DNA of 64,000 bases. It comes from Mesorhizobium sp. SOD10. Its GTDB lineage: Bacteria > Pseudomonadota > Alphaproteobacteria > Rhizobiales > Rhizobiaceae. Numbering within the stretch: the first letter of the stretch is position 1; each line of letters starts with the position of its first letter. Under the pieces are notes generated by a model. It made no database searches. It was not told the DNA's origin and worked only from the letters and a program-made list of their open reading frames with translations. The stretch is taken from NCBI GenBank assembly GCA_000824805.1, contig CCNA01000004.1:1-64000 (forward strand), given 5' to 3'. Both the position numbers and the translations under genes were made by a program. This document shows, in pieces, positions 42,259 to 54,228 of the stretch.

Positions 42259-42843
42259 ATGATGCGCTCAATCCTGATCGGCATTCTCGTCCTGATGGCG
42301 GCGGGCATCGGCTGGCTGACATTCGACTGGTACCGGGGCCATTATGGCGGCGAGCCCTACGGCGCACCATTCACCCTGGTCGACCAGAAAGGCGCGCCGA
42401 TCACCGAAGCCGCCTTCAGGGGCCACCCGAGCGTCGTGTTCTTCGGCTTCACCCATTGCCCGGAAGTCTGCCCGACGACCCTGTTCGAGCTGGCCGGCTG
42501 GCTGAAGACGATGGGCGACAGCGGCAAGAACCTCAACGCCTATTTCGTCACCGTCGATCCGGAGCGTGACACGCCGGAGACGATGAACTCCTATGTCAGC
42601 AACTTCTCTGACCGCATCACCGGCATCACCGGCGATCCGGACAAGGTGCACGCCATGGCGAAAGCGTTCGGCATCTATTGGAAGAAGGTCGACACCGGCG
42701 ACGGCGACTACACGATGGACCACACGGCCTCGGTGCTGCTGCTCAACGCCAAGGGCGATTTCGCCGGCACCATAGCCTATGGCGAGAGCGCCGACACCGC
42801 CATCGCCAAGCTGAAGCGGTTGGCAGCCGGCGGACAAACATGA
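42259..42843 (+). CDS. SCO1/SenC family copper chaperone-like protein
   Basis: This 194-residue membrane-anchored thioredoxin-like protein has an N-terminal helix ([20 protein letters not shown]). The copper-binding [12 protein letters not shown] (CxxxC) and the conserved His in [10 protein letters not shown] are intact, and [10 protein letters not shown] is typical of SCO. It delivers copper to cytochrome c oxidase subunit II, or acts as a thiol reductase. No oxidase genes are adjacent. Divergent from creA. Confidence 0.92.
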   Translation: MMRSILIGILVLMAAGIGWLTFDWYRGHYGGEPYGAPFTLVDQKGAPITEAAFRGHPSVVFFGFTHCPEVCPTTLFELAGWLKTMGDSGKNLNAYFVTVDPERDTPETMNSYVSNFSDRITGITGDPDKVHAMAKAFGIYWKKVDTGDGDYTMDHTASVLLLNAKGDFAGTIAYGESADTAIAKLKRLAAGGQT

Positions 42844-42910
42844 TCCCGAACCGAAGGTCAGCAAACACAAAAAGTGGGAACCGGTTTTCGGAAAAGATCA
42901 TGTTCAAACA
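42841..42910. repeat. Rhizobial repeat, family C, copy 1
   Basis: The element contains AAAGTGGGAACCGGTTTTCG followed by GAAAAGATCATG, bounded by TGATC and GATCA, a dispersed rhizobial motif. It fills the gap between SCO and prmA; its left end overlaps the SCO stop codon. Confidence 0.65.
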
Positions 42911-42922
42911 AGGGTCTGTCCG

Positions 42923-43795
42923 ATGAGCCAGACCAGGCTCCACCTCACCGCCAACAAGGTCGAGGCCGACCGCATCTTCGCGGCGCTCGACGCCGCCTTC
43001 GAGGATGACGGCCTGCCGCTTGCCGTCCTGGAGCTCGACGAGGAAAAAGACATCCACGAAGTGTCGCTCTATGCCGATGGCGACGTCGATCCCGTCGAAG
43101 CGCAGGTCAGGGATATCCTCGCCGGTCTCGGCCTGCCGAAGCCTGTCGAGCGCGAGGTCCTTCCCGATGTGGACTGGGTGTCGCGGTCGCTGGAAGGCCT
43201 GAAGCCGGTGCGCGCCGGCCGCTTCCTCGTCCATGGTTCGCACGACCGCGCCAAGCGCCACGCCGGCGACCTCGCCATCGAGATCGAGGCGGGCCTTGCC
43301 TTCGGCACCGGACATCACGGCACCACCGCCGGCTGCCTCGAAATGCTGGAGCAGGTGGTGCTGCGCGAACGGCCGCGCAACGCGCTCGACCTCGGCACCG
43401 GCAGCGCGGTGCTTGCGATCGCGCTGGCCAAGCTCGCGCATATCCCCGTGCTGGCGACCGACATCGATCCGGTCGCCGTCCGCGTCGCCGCGGCCAATGC
43501 CCGCCTCAACCACGTCAAGGCGCTGGTCGAGACGGTGACGGCGCCGGGCTTCCATCATCCGATCTTCGCCAGGCGCGCGCCTTTCGACCTCATCGTCGCC
43601 AACATCCTGGCGCGGCCGCTGATGCGGCTGGCGCCCGAAATGGCCAGGCACATCAGGCTCGGCGGCTCGCTGGTGCTCTCCGGCATCCTCGACCGGCAGC
43701 GCGACGCGGTGATCTCGGCCTATGTCGGCCAAGCGTTCCGCCACGTGCGTACCTTGCATCGCGAAGGCTGGGTGACCATCCACCTCAAGCGCTAG
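42923..43795 (+). CDS. prmA: Ribosomal protein L11 methyltransferase PrmA
   Basis: This 290-residue enzyme methylates ribosomal protein L11 with S-adenosylmethionine. SAM motif I is [19 protein letters not shown]; the acidic ATDIDPVAV motif binds the ribose; the catalytic segment is [13 protein letters not shown] (N-x-L type) and [11 protein letters not shown] is the family-specific loop before motif I. The first 90 residues form the L11-binding domain. It starts 12 bp after the family-C repeat, which is its immediate upstream sequence. Confidence 0.93.
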   Translation: MSQTRLHLTANKVEADRIFAALDAAFEDDGLPLAVLELDEEKDIHEVSLYADGDVDPVEAQVRDILAGLGLPKPVEREVLPDVDWVSRSLEGLKPVRAGRFLVHGSHDRAKRHAGDLAIEIEAGLAFGTGHHGTTAGCLEMLEQVVLRERPRNALDLGTGSAVLAIALAKLAHIPVLATDIDPVAVRVAAANARLNHVKALVETVTAPGFHHPIFARRAPFDLIVANILARPLMRLAPEMARHIRLGGSLVLSGILDRQRDAVISAYVGQAFRHVRTLHREGWVTIHLKR

Positions 43796-43827
43796 ACGAG
43801 ATTGTACCCAGCCCGATCTGGCCCTGC

Positions 43828-43859
43828 CGAAATCGATTCCGGTTTTCAAGATCATGCGC
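43828..43859. repeat. Rhizobial repeat, family C, copy 2 (partial)
   Basis: CCGAAATCGATTCCGGTTTT followed by CAAGATCATGCGC matches the family-C core and its GATCATG end. It lies between prmA and the aminopeptidase gene. Confidence 0.5.
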
Positions 43860-43893
43860 TACGGTCGCCGCGAGCCACTCGAGGGAGCTAGAA

Positions 43894-45738
43894 ATGTTCC
43901 AGACCTTTGATTCTGCAGGCGATCCGGCCGTCGGCAAGCCGCGCGTGGCGCTGCTGCGGCAATGGCTGGCTGAGAATGGCCTGGATGGCTTCATGGTGCC
44001 GCGCGCGGACGAGCACCAGGGCGAATATGTCGCCGACCGCTCGGCACGGCTTAAGTGGCTGACCGGCTTCTCCGGTTCGGCCGGCATCGCGATCGTGCTG
44101 CGCGACCGCGCCTTCATCTTCGTCGACGGCCGCTACACCCTGCAGGTGCGGGGTGAGGTCGATCTTTCGATCTTCACCGTCGAAAGCCTCATCGACAATC
44201 CGCCGGCCAATTGGATTAAGGACAATCTCGGCAAGGGCGCAAGGCTCGGCTTCGACCCTTGGCTGCACACGATCGGCGAGATCAAGGCGCTGAAGGCGTC
44301 GGCCGAGCAGTCCGGCGCGACTCTGGTGCCGCTCGACAGGAATCCCATCGACATCATCTGGAAGGACCAACCGGAACCGCCGCGCGCGCCCGTCGAGATC
44401 CACCCGCAAAACCTTGCCGGAGAGCTGGCGAAGGACAAGCTGGCGCGGCTGGCGAGGGCGATCGAAAAGGACGGCGCCACCCATGCGGTGCTGACCGACC
44501 CCTCCTCGACCGCCTGGGCCTTCAACATCCGCGGCGGCGACGTGCCGCATACGCCGCTGGCGCTCGGCTTCGCCATCCTCGCCGCCGACGGCAAGCATCA
44601 GCTGTTCATGGACCAGCGCAAATTCTCGCGGCAGGTCGCGGCCTATCTCACTCAGCTTGCCGATCCGCATGATCCGGGCGAATTCGAAGCCGCGATCATT
44701 GAGCTCGCCAAGGGTGGCGCGAAAATCGCGCTCGACCCGGTGCTGGCTGCGGACAAGTTCCGGATGCTGGTCGAGGACAATGGCGGCAAGGTCGTCTTAG
44801 CGGCCGACCCGGCGCGTATTCCCCGAGCCACCAAGAACCAGGCCGAGATCGCCGGCAGTCGCGCGGCGCATCGCCGGGACGGTGCCGCGGTCGCCAAGCT
44901 GCTGTGCTGGCTCGACCGCCAGAAGCCCGGCACGCTCGACGAAATCGCAGTCGTCACCAAGCTGGAGGAAGTGCGCCGCCAGACCGGCGAAGAAACGCAG
45001 ATGCCGCTGCGCGACGTCTCCTTCGACACGATTTCCGGCGCCGGCCCGAACGGCGCGATCATGCATTACCGCGTCTCGCGCGCCACCAGCCGCAAGCTTG
45101 AGAGCGGCGAGCTGTTCCTGCTCGATTCCGGCGGGCAGTATCAGGACGGCACCACCGACATCACCCGCACCGTGCCGATCGGCCTGCCGACCGAGGAGAT
45201 GCGCGAGCGCTTCACGCTGGTGCTGAAGGGCATGATCGGCATCTCGACGCTGCGTTTCCCCGCCGGGACGCACGGCTCGGAGATCGACGCGATTGCTCGC
45301 ATGGCGTTATGGAAGCATGGCTGCGACTTCGCCCATGGCACCGGCCATGGCGTCGGCTCCTATCTCGCCGTGCATGAAGGCCCGCAACGCATCGCCCGCA
45401 CCGGCACCGAAAAATTGCTGGCCGGCATGATGCTGTCCAACGAGCCGGGCTATTACAAGGAAGGCGCCTACGGCATCCGCATCGAGAACCTGATCCTGGT
45501 CACGCCGGCGGAGCAGATCGAGGGCGGCGACATCGCCATGCACGGCTTTGAGACGCTGACGCTAGCGCCGATCGACAAGCGGCTCATCCGCACCGACCTT
45601 CTGACGCGTGATGAGTTGCACTGGCTCGATCAGTATCATGCCTGGGTGCTGGCCGAGATCGGCCCGATGGTCGACGGCGAAACGCTGGCTTGGCTGGAGA
45701 AAGCCACCGCGCCATTGCCCCACGACGCGAAGATCTGA
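43894..45738 (+). CDS. Aminopeptidase P family protein (Xaa-Pro aminopeptidase)
   Basis: This 614-residue M24 metallopeptidase cleaves N-terminal residues before proline. Two creatinase-N-like domains precede the pita-bread domain, as in eukaryote-like long APPs. Metal ligands are visible in FLLDSGGQYQDGTTDITR (two Asp), AHGTGHGVGSYL (His), MLSNEPGYY (Glu) and RIENLILV (Glu). The tail ETLTLAPIDKRLIRTDLLT is a family feature. Cytoplasmic, no signal peptide. Confidence 0.93.
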   Translation: MFQTFDSAGDPAVGKPRVALLRQWLAENGLDGFMVPRADEHQGEYVADRSARLKWLTGFSGSAGIAIVLRDRAFIFVDGRYTLQVRGEVDLSIFTVESLIDNPPANWIKDNLGKGARLGFDPWLHTIGEIKALKASAEQSGATLVPLDRNPIDIIWKDQPEPPRAPVEIHPQNLAGELAKDKLARLARAIEKDGATHAVLTDPSSTAWAFNIRGGDVPHTPLALGFAILAADGKHQLFMDQRKFSRQVAAYLTQLADPHDPGEFEAAIIELAKGGAKIALDPVLAADKFRMLVEDNGGKVVLAADPARIPRATKNQAEIAGSRAAHRRDGAAVAKLLCWLDRQKPGTLDEIAVVTKLEEVRRQTGEETQMPLRDVSFDTISGAGPNGAIMHYRVSRATSRKLESGELFLLDSGGQYQDGTTDITRTVPIGLPTEEMRERFTLVLKGMIGISTLRFPAGTHGSEIDAIARMALWKHGCDFAHGTGHGVGSYLAVHEGPQRIARTGTEKLLAGMMLSNEPGYYKEGAYGIRIENLILVTPAEQIEGGDIAMHGFETLTLAPIDKRLIRTDLLTRDELHWLDQYHAWVLAEIGPMVDGETLAWLEKATAPLPHDAKI

Positions 45739-45762
45739 TCCTTCGATAGGTCGGCGCTGACC

Positions 45763-45935
45763 CTCATTGCCCTGCCCGGCATTTCTCCCCGTAAGTGACG
45801 GGCAGAAAGGCGCTCTCGCTGATGGTTTCGCCAACTACCAGCGTCGCAGAGTGGACGCCGGCGTTGCGGCCAGCCTCTTCTCCCCGTCACGATCGGGGAG
45901 AAGGTGCCGGCAGGCGGATGAGGGGCGGCGCCGAC
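45763..45935. repeat. Rhizobial intergenic repeat, family B, copy 2
   Basis: The right half reads CTTCTCCCCGTCACGATCGG, GGAGAAGGTGCC and GGCGGATGAGGGGC; the left half (CCCTCATTGCCCTGCCCGGC, then TTCTCCCCGTAAGTGACGGG) is an inverted, decayed counterpart. Together they resemble the element at 33333-33480. It lies between aminopeptidase and azlD. Confidence 0.65.
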
Positions 45936-45949
45936 GATTCATGATAAGG

Positions 45950-46246
45950 CTATCCGACAAACTTCCGCGCGACGATCAACACCGCCGCCCCCGCCAAAAA
46001 CATCGCCATCAGGCCGCCGCGCAGCGATACCAGCACAGCGACGATTAGAGCCGCCCATTCGGCCGGTCCGGCATGCAGCAGCTCCGGCGCGACGAGGGTC
46101 GTTAGCACGGCTGCCGGCACGGCGTTGAGGCCCGCTTCGACGCGCGGATGGATGGTCTCGAAGCGCGAAATTACGAGATGGCCGCCGACGCGGGTGAGAT
46201 AAGTGGCGACGGCGCCGGCCAGGATGATCCAGAAGGTCGTGCTCAC
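45950..46246 (-). CDS. azlD: AzlD family branched-chain amino acid exporter subunit
   Basis: This 98-residue small membrane protein has about three hydrophobic segments (FWIILAGAVATYLTRVGGHL; VPAAVLTTLVAPELL; WAALIVAVLVSLRGGLMAMF). It pairs with AzlC as an LIV-E-type branched-chain amino acid exporter. The start is GTG at 46246, overlapping the azlC stop by four bases (GTGA), which couples their translation. Confidence 0.88.
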   Translation of the reverse strand: MSTTFWIILAGAVATYLTRVGGHLVISRFETIHPRVEAGLNAVPAAVLTTLVAPELLHAGPAEWAALIVAVLVSLRGGLMAMFLAGAAVLIVARKFVG

Positions 46247-46971
46247 GGCCGCTTCCCTATTCCGCTATGATGCGGCGGCAGGATCACCGCCAGCAGTACG
46301 CCGGCGATCGCGCCGATCGAGACATGCCAGGGCGAGCCGACGGCTCGATACGCGATGATCGAGGCGATGGCGCTGGCGGCGACGATGGGCGCCCAAAGCG
46401 GCCGCTTGCGGAAGCCGAGCACCAGGCCGAGGAAATAGATCGGCAGCAGGAAATCGATGCCCAGCGCATGCGTATCCGGGATCATCTTGCCGAACACGGC
46501 GCCCAAGCCGCTTTCGATCACCCAAAACACGTAGACCGGCAGGCCGAGCCCCAGATACCAGACGAAGCCGACGGGACGGCCGGATTCCGCCCTCGCCTCG
46601 GCAATGGCGAATTGCGGGTCGGTCAGGATGAAATAGCCGGCTGCCTGCTGCAGCAGCGGCCAATGCGCGATGCGGCGGCCGATGCCGGCCGAATAGAGCA
46701 CATGGCGGAAATTCACCGCGAAGATCGACAGCACGATCAGCCACGGCGCGACATGCTGGCCGAACAGCTCGATGCCGACCATCTGGCTGGCGCCGCCAAA
46801 GATCATGGCGCTCATCAGGAACGCCTCGAGCACCGAGAGGCCATTGTCGACGGCAATCGCGCCGAACAGGATTGCGAATGGCGCCGAGGCGACGACGACC
46901 GGCATCGACAATCGCACGCCGTCCCAGAAATCGCCGCCCGTTCTGCCCTCAGAGATCGCTTCCGCTGTCAT
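46243..46971 (-). CDS. azlC: AzlC family branched-chain amino acid exporter, large subunit
   Basis: This 242-residue membrane protein with about seven hydrophobic segments matches AzlC: VVASAPFAILFGAIAVDNGL, FGGASQMVGIELFGQHVAPW and NFRHVLYSAGIGRRIAHWPL are the family's core. It works with AzlD to export leucine, isoleucine or valine (YgaZH-type). The gene is followed by azlD with a four-base overlap. No Lrp gene is adjacent here. Confidence 0.9.
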   Translation of the reverse strand: MTAEAISEGRTGGDFWDGVRLSMPVVVASAPFAILFGAIAVDNGLSVLEAFLMSAMIFGGASQMVGIELFGQHVAPWLIVLSIFAVNFRHVLYSAGIGRRIAHWPLLQQAAGYFILTDPQFAIAEARAESGRPVGFVWYLGLGLPVYVFWVIESGLGAVFGKMIPDTHALGIDFLLPIYFLGLVLGFRKRPLWAPIVAASAIASIIAYRAVGSPWHVSIGAIAGVLLAVILPPHHSGIGKRP

Positions 46972-47066
46972 TAAGCCACTCCTTGAGCGGCCTCATTTAG
47001 GGAGCGTCGTCCTCAATGTCACACCAATTCGCTTGACGCAGCGATCAGCGGAACTGATCGCCGCCG

Positions 47067-47758
47067 TTAGGCCTTGACGACCGTCCCTTGGATCGCCCTG
47101 CCCCAGTCGAGCAGCGGCTTGGCGCCAAGCGTGAAGTCGACGAGATCGTCGACCAGCGCCGGCGAGTGGATCGTCGCCGGATCGATGTCGTGCCGGACCA
47201 CGAAATGCCGGCTCCGTACCGCCTGGGCGAGATACTCGTCACCGATATCCTCGAAACCGCGCGGCGCCCGCTTCAGGCGGTCTTCCGCATCAAGCTCCAG
47301 GCCGGCTTTCTTCAGCGATGCGACCATGGCGCGGAACGCGGCCGGCTTGGTCACGATCGCCTTGCGCATGGCCTGCAGCAATTCGGGCGCCGGCTGCCAC
47401 CAGGCAACGCCGGCAAAGCAGCGCTCGAGCCCGATATGCACATAGAAGACACCCTGCTCCATCTTGGTGCCGTCGGGCGACAGGATCGCCGACAGGTGCC
47501 GGTTGTAGGGCCGCTTGTCCTTTGAGAAGCGCACATCGCGATTGATGCGGAACAGCGACCTCTTGCGGTCGCCGCGCAAGCCGAGCTTTGCCGCCTCGAA
47601 GCGTTCGCTGAGCGTCTCGACCAAATCGCAGAACGGTTCGTGCAATTCGCTCTGGTAAAGATCGCGATTTTCCTGGAACCATTCCCGGCTCTGGTGGAAA
47701 TCGAGCGCCTTCAGGAATGGGATGGCCTTCTGCCCAAACCCCTTGAACGCGCCCGCCA

Positions 47759-47759
<1 letters not shown>
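47067..47759 (-). CDS. DUF2461 family protein
   Basis: This 230-residue protein belongs to the DUF2461 (TIGR02453) family: FKGFGQKAIPFLKALDFHQS near the start, the SLFRINRDVRFSKDKRPYN motif and QGVFYVHIGLERCFAGVAWW. Function unknown. Its ATG overlaps the stop of ligA by one base (TGATG), so it is translated together with the ligase and is the last gene of the long minus-strand run. Confidence 0.88.
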
Positions 47760-50002
<2,243 letters not shown>

Positions 50003-50105
50003 TCAGGATTCGCCGGCAGGGAGATGGTCTGTGGAAAAATCATTGGCCGAGAGTAGGATACAGCCATCTGCTGACTCTGCTTCAGAGCCGGTAGAATCAA
50101 GCACT

Positions 50106-50172
50106 TAGGATGTATATTGAGATTCAACTCAGCCCGCGCTTCGCAGGCCGGCCTCACCATCAGCACATCCTA
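50106..50172. repeat. Palindromic element downstream of recN
   Basis: TAGGATGT (50106-50113) and ACATCCTA (50165-50172) form perfect 8-bp outer arms; the right arm overlaps the recN stop codon. Inside, GAGATTCA, TTCGCAGGCCGG, CTCACC and ATCAGC are shared with the element at 59443-59497 downstream of murB. It may be the recN terminator or a mobile palindromic repeat. Confidence 0.6.
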
Positions 50173-51843
50173 GGCGGCGGCAGTATTCTCGCGCAGCAGC
50201 CGTTCGGCCGCGGCGCGCGCCTCGTCGGTGATGACGGCGCCGGCCAGCATGCGCGCGATCTCTTCCTGGCGCGCGGCGCGGTCCATCTCGGCGATACCGG
50301 TGGCGACGCGGTCCTTGCCGCCGGATTTCGAGATCAGGAAATGCGTCGCGGCGCGTGCCGCAACCTGCGGCGCATGCGTGACCGAAAGCACCTGCACCCG
50401 CTTCGACAGCCGCGCCAGCCGCTGTCCGATGGCATCAGCCACCGCGCCGCCGACGCCGGTGTCGATCTCGTCGAAGACCAAGGTCGGTGCCGAGCCGCGA
50501 TCGGCAAGCGCCACCTTCAGCGCCAAAAGGAAGCGCGAGAGCTCGCCGCCGGAAGCGACCTTCATCATCGGCCCCGGCCTGGTGCCCGGATTGGTCCGCA
50601 CCCAGAATTCGACCTGGTCAATGCCCTCTTCCATGCGGCTTTCGGCATCGCTTCCCATCTCGACGATGAACTCGGCCCGTTCGAGCTTCAGCGCCGGCAG
50701 TTCCGCCATCACCGCCTTGGTCAGCCCCGCCGCCGCCGCGTGGCGCAGCGACGACAGCTGCGCGGCGGAAATATCGTAGGCTTCGCGCCCGGCGGCGGCC
50801 TGCTTCTCCAGCGCATGCAGCCGCTCCTCGCCGGCATCGAGATCGGCAAGATCGGCCACCATCGTGTCGCGCAGCTGCGCAAGGTCGTCGACCGCGACAT
50901 TGTGCTTGCGCGAAGCGGCGCGCAGCGCAAACAGCCGCTCCTCCGCCTTCTCCAGGCGCTGCGGATCATACTCCGTGGCGCGAAGCGCAGCTTCCACGCC
51001 GGACTGCGCGGCATCCAGCGAGATCATCGCCTCGTCGAGCGATTTCACCACATCGTCAAGCAGGCCGGGCGCTTCGCCCGACTTGCGCTGCAGCCGGCGC
51101 AGCAGGCTGGCAAGCTGCGGCAGGGGCGAGGACGGTCCCGACAGCACGTCCTGAGCGTCATGGATCTCGGCGGCGATCTTTTCCACACGCATCATCTGCG
51201 CGCGCAGTTCCGCAAGCTCTGTCTCCTCGCCCGGTTGCGGATCGAGTTTTGCGAGCTCGGCGACGGAAGCGCGCAGATAATCGGCCTCGCGCGCCGCCGC
51301 CTCGACCTTGGCGCGATGCCGGGAAAGCTCCTGCTCGCAATTTCGCCAGTAGCGCCAGGCTTCGCCCGTGCCGCGCACGGCGCCTAGATGGCCGCCGAAA
51401 CTGTCGAGCAACTCGCGATGTGCGCCGGGATCGACGAGGGCGCGCTCGTCATGCTGGCCGTGGATCTCGACCAGCGCGCGGCCGACATCGCGCATCAGCG
51501 TGACGCTGGAGGGCTGGTCGTTGACGAAGACGCGCGTGCGGCCGTCCGCCGTCTGCACGCGGCGCAGGATGATGTCGCCATCGTCCTCGATGTCGTTCTC
51601 GGCGAGCAGCGTGCGCGCCGGATGGTTGCGCGGCACGTCGAACACGGCAATGACCTGGCCTTGCGCGGCGCCGTGGCGGACAAGCGAAGCGTCGCCGCGC
51701 GCGCCGAGCGCCAGCGACAAGGCGTCGAGCAGGATGGATTTGCCGGCGCCGGTTTCGCCGGTCAGCACCGAAAGCCCAGGCAGGAACTCGATGTCCAGCT
51801 TCTCGATCAGGACGATATCGCGGATCGACAGTCTGGACAGCAT
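50170..51843 (-). CDS. recN: DNA repair protein RecN
   Basis: This 557-residue SMC-like ATPase acts in double-strand break repair. It has Walker A TGETGAGKSILLDALSLAL (residues about 28-46), coiled-coil arms in the middle, the LVEIHGQHDERALVDP motif, and C-terminal signature and Walker B (ASGGELSRFLLALKVALADR, VFDEIDTGVGG). LSVTHAPQVAARA holds the switch His. The start at 51843 (MLSRLSIRDIVLIEKL) is preferred over an upstream codon. It is eight bases after bamD and probably co-transcribed. Confidence 0.96.
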   Translation of the reverse strand: MLSRLSIRDIVLIEKLDIEFLPGLSVLTGETGAGKSILLDALSLALGARGDASLVRHGAAQGQVIAVFDVPRNHPARTLLAENDIEDDGDIILRRVQTADGRTRVFVNDQPSSVTLMRDVGRALVEIHGQHDERALVDPGAHRELLDSFGGHLGAVRGTGEAWRYWRNCEQELSRHRAKVEAAAREADYLRASVAELAKLDPQPGEETELAELRAQMMRVEKIAAEIHDAQDVLSGPSSPLPQLASLLRRLQRKSGEAPGLLDDVVKSLDEAMISLDAAQSGVEAALRATEYDPQRLEKAEERLFALRAASRKHNVAVDDLAQLRDTMVADLADLDAGEERLHALEKQAAAGREAYDISAAQLSSLRHAAAAGLTKAVMAELPALKLERAEFIVEMGSDAESRMEEGIDQVEFWVRTNPGTRPGPMMKVASGGELSRFLLALKVALADRGSAPTLVFDEIDTGVGGAVADAIGQRLARLSKRVQVLSVTHAPQVAARAATHFLISKSGGKDRVATGIAEMDRAARQEEIARMLAGAVITDEARAAAERLLRENTAAA

Positions 51844-51851
51844 CGCAAGCT

Positions 51852-52721
51852 TCAGGCGCCGGTAATCAGCTTCCCGGCCTTGGAGATCCACGATCCGGCA
51901 TTTTCGCGCGGCTCAAGCCCATTGCTCTGCAGGAGCTTGTAGGAATCCTTGTACCACGGGCTGTCCGGATAATTGTGACCAAGCACCGCCGCTGCTGTTT
52001 GTGCCTCAGAAGTCAGGCCCATCGCATAATAGGACTCGGTCAGGCGCGCGAGCGCCTCCTCGACATGGCGGGTGTTTGAATAGGTTTCGACCACGGTGCG
52101 GAAGCGCTTCACGGCGGCGATATATTCGCGGCGCTCGAGATAATAGCGGCCGATCTGCATCTCCTTGCCGGCAAGCTGGTCATTGGCGAAGCGGATCTTG
52201 TCCTTGGCGTCGGCGACATATTCGGAATTAGGCCAGCGCGTCACCAGATCCTGCATGGTCTGGATGGTCTGGCGCGCCTCTTTCTGGTCCTGGGTGACGT
52301 CCTTGATCTGACGATAGTAACTCAAGCCGATGATGTATTGCGCGTAGGCGGCGTCATCGGTCGACGGATAAAGCGTCAAATAGCGTTTCGCGGTGCCAAT
52401 CGCTTCGTCGTATTTGCCGGCGCGATAGTCGGCGAAAGCGCCCATTACCATCGATTTGCGCGCGAATTCCGAATAGGGATGCTGGCGGTCGACGGCGTCG
52501 AATTTCTTGCTGGCCTCGTCGAGGCGGCCGGCATTCATGTTGGCCAGGCCCTGGTTGTAGAGAACGTCGGCCGGTTCTGTCTGGTCGACATAGGTCGCCA
52601 GATTGACGTCCTTCTCGGAGGACATGCAGGCCGACAGCACGAGCGCGGGAGCAACCACCGACAGCGCCAGCAAAACACCACGACGCGGCGCTACCGATTG
52701 ACCAACTCGCGAAAAAAACAT
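51852..52721 (-). CDS. bamD: Outer-membrane assembly lipoprotein BamD
   Basis: This 289-residue lipoprotein is part of the BAM complex that inserts outer-membrane beta-barrels. The lipobox is LVLSAC (Cys near residue 32) after a type II signal. The mature part is five TPR-like repeats ([60 protein letters not shown]). The start at 52721 ([15 protein letters not shown]) is chosen over an upstream codon. Lies between lpxC and recN. Confidence 0.95.
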   Translation of the reverse strand: MFFSRVGQSVAPRRGVLLALSVVAPALVLSACMSSEKDVNLATYVDQTEPADVLYNQGLANMNAGRLDEASKKFDAVDRQHPYSEFARKSMVMGAFADYRAGKYDEAIGTAKRYLTLYPSTDDAAYAQYIIGLSYYRQIKDVTQDQKEARQTIQTMQDLVTRWPNSEYVADAKDKIRFANDQLAGKEMQIGRYYLERREYIAAVKRFRTVVETYSNTRHVEEALARLTESYYAMGLTSEAQTAAAVLGHNYPDSPWYKDSYKLLQSNGLEPRENAGSWISKAGKLITGA

Positions 52722-52922
52722 GTTTGGATTCCGCCCCTTCGGCGTCGTTTCGGTCCGGGCCGAAGCCATAAACCATTATCCCCTTGCCCGGCAACGCTAT
52801 GTCCGGCCAATCGCACATTTTTGTGGCGGCCTGGCGCCACGCCCGCGGTTGCGCAATTTCAGCGATTCGTGATGCAATCGTGCAACACAGGCCCGCCTAC
52901 AAAGCCAGAGAACGGTTAAAAA

Positions 52923-53870
52923 TCAGATCACCCAGGGTGCGTAGACCGGCCGGCTGACAGCGATCATCTCGGCAACGCGGCCGCGCTCGCGGCGCCGGGT
53001 CTCGACGATCTCGAAGGCCGTGTGGTCGGAAAGCAGCCGGCGCAAGGCAGAGGCGTTCATCCGGTGGCCACCGCGATAGGAGCGGAAGCAACCGATGAAG
53101 CGAGCGCCGGCCAGCGCCAGGTCGCCCATCGCATCGAGCGTCTTGTGGCGGGCGAATTCATTGGGATAGCGCAAGCCCCCGACATTGATGACGCGGTTGT
53201 CGTCGCCGATGACCAGCGAGTTCTCCAGCGATGAGCCGAGCGCGTAGCCGGCGGCCCAAAGCCTTTCGACGTCCTTCATGAAGCCGAAGGTCCGCGCCCG
53301 CGCGATGTCGCGGCGGAAGATGTCGGGATTCATGTCGGAGGCGAATTGCTGGCGGCCGATCGCCGGGCTTTCGAAATCGATCTCGACCTCGAATCGAGTG
53401 CCGTCATAGGGGCGGAACTCCGCCCAGGACGCGCCGGCTTCCACGCGCACCGGCTTGACGACGCGGATATAGCGGCGCTTCACCGCCAGCGTCTCGATGC
53501 CGGCCTGGTCGACGGCTTCGACGAAAGCCATGGCGCTGCCGTCGAGAATCGGGACTTCCGAACCGTCGATCTCGATGACGAGATTGTCGATGCCGAGGCC
53601 GAACACCGTCGCCATCAGATGCTCGACCGTGCCGATATGCTCGCCGGCCGGATCGCCAAGCATGGTGCAAAGATCGGTGGCGCCGACTTCCGCGACCAGG
53701 GCACGGAACTCGCGGATCTGGCCGCCATTCGAAAGATGGAAGACGATGCCCGTATCGGCGTCGGCCGGCAGAAAGTGAACGGTGACGGTGTTGCCGCTAT
53801 GAACGCCGATGCCAGTCAGCGTGGCGCGCGATTTCACTGTCGTCTGATAGTCGTGCAAGAGTAACCCCAT
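52923..53870 (-). CDS. lpxC: UDP-3-O-acyl-N-acetylglucosamine deacetylase LpxC
   Basis: This 315-residue zinc enzyme catalyses the committed step of lipid A synthesis. It starts MGLLLHDYQTTVKSRATLTG. The zinc His is in EHIGTVEHLMA, with FARHKTLDAMGDLAL providing the second His and Asp; GSLENSLVIGDD and IGCFRSYRGGHRMNASALRR are conserved. The ATG at 53870 was preferred to a TTG at 53879. It stands between ftsZ and bamD, the usual alphaproteobacterial place. Confidence 0.95.
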   Translation of the reverse strand: MGLLLHDYQTTVKSRATLTGIGVHSGNTVTVHFLPADADTGIVFHLSNGGQIREFRALVAEVGATDLCTMLGDPAGEHIGTVEHLMATVFGLGIDNLVIEIDGSEVPILDGSAMAFVEAVDQAGIETLAVKRRYIRVVKPVRVEAGASWAEFRPYDGTRFEVEIDFESPAIGRQQFASDMNPDIFRRDIARARTFGFMKDVERLWAAGYALGSSLENSLVIGDDNRVINVGGLRYPNEFARHKTLDAMGDLALAGARFIGCFRSYRGGHRMNASALRRLLSDHTAFEIVETRRRERGRVAEMIAVSRPVYAPWVI

Positions 53871-54228
53871 ACCGCCCAAAATGCCTGCGTCCGCTCAATC
53901 GGCCTTGGGTATCTTGCAGCCAGGTGCTGGCCTGGCGCTCGCATAGGATGCGGCAAAATAAGCAAGAGCATGCGGCTCTGTGTGATCGGCAGGCAGGGCT
54001 ACTCCCCGAATCCCGGCAAACCGACTTTAGTCCGCGGCGAAGATAATGGCCTGCCTTGGAGACTCCAAATCACGGTTTCTTACCCCGTGTAACCACGGGA
54101 ACGCGTCAGAAAATTCCTACAAGCCTTTGTTTTAAAAATGATTTTTGAAAAGCGACAGGCAGACGATTTCTCGTCTGCCTGTTAACAACCATTATATATC
54201 GTTAACGATCGGCGGTCCGCCCTATCGG
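53871..54228. other. 358-bp gap between lpxC and ftsZ
   Basis: No gene is supported. It holds the ftsZ terminator at its right end (see next entry) and presumably the lpxC promoter, although no convincing -35/-10 pair could be picked out. Two GTTAAC palindromes lie near 54181 and 54201. Confidence 0.6.
54156..54181 (-). terminator. ftsZ terminator hairpin
   Basis: CAGGCAGACGA and TCGTCTGCCTG form a perfect 11-bp stem around a four-base loop. Read on the minus strand the loop is GAAA, and the hairpin is followed by TCGCTTTTCAAAAATCATTT. It lies about 50 bp after the ftsZ stop, so it is likely the end of the division-cluster transcript. Confidence 0.8.
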
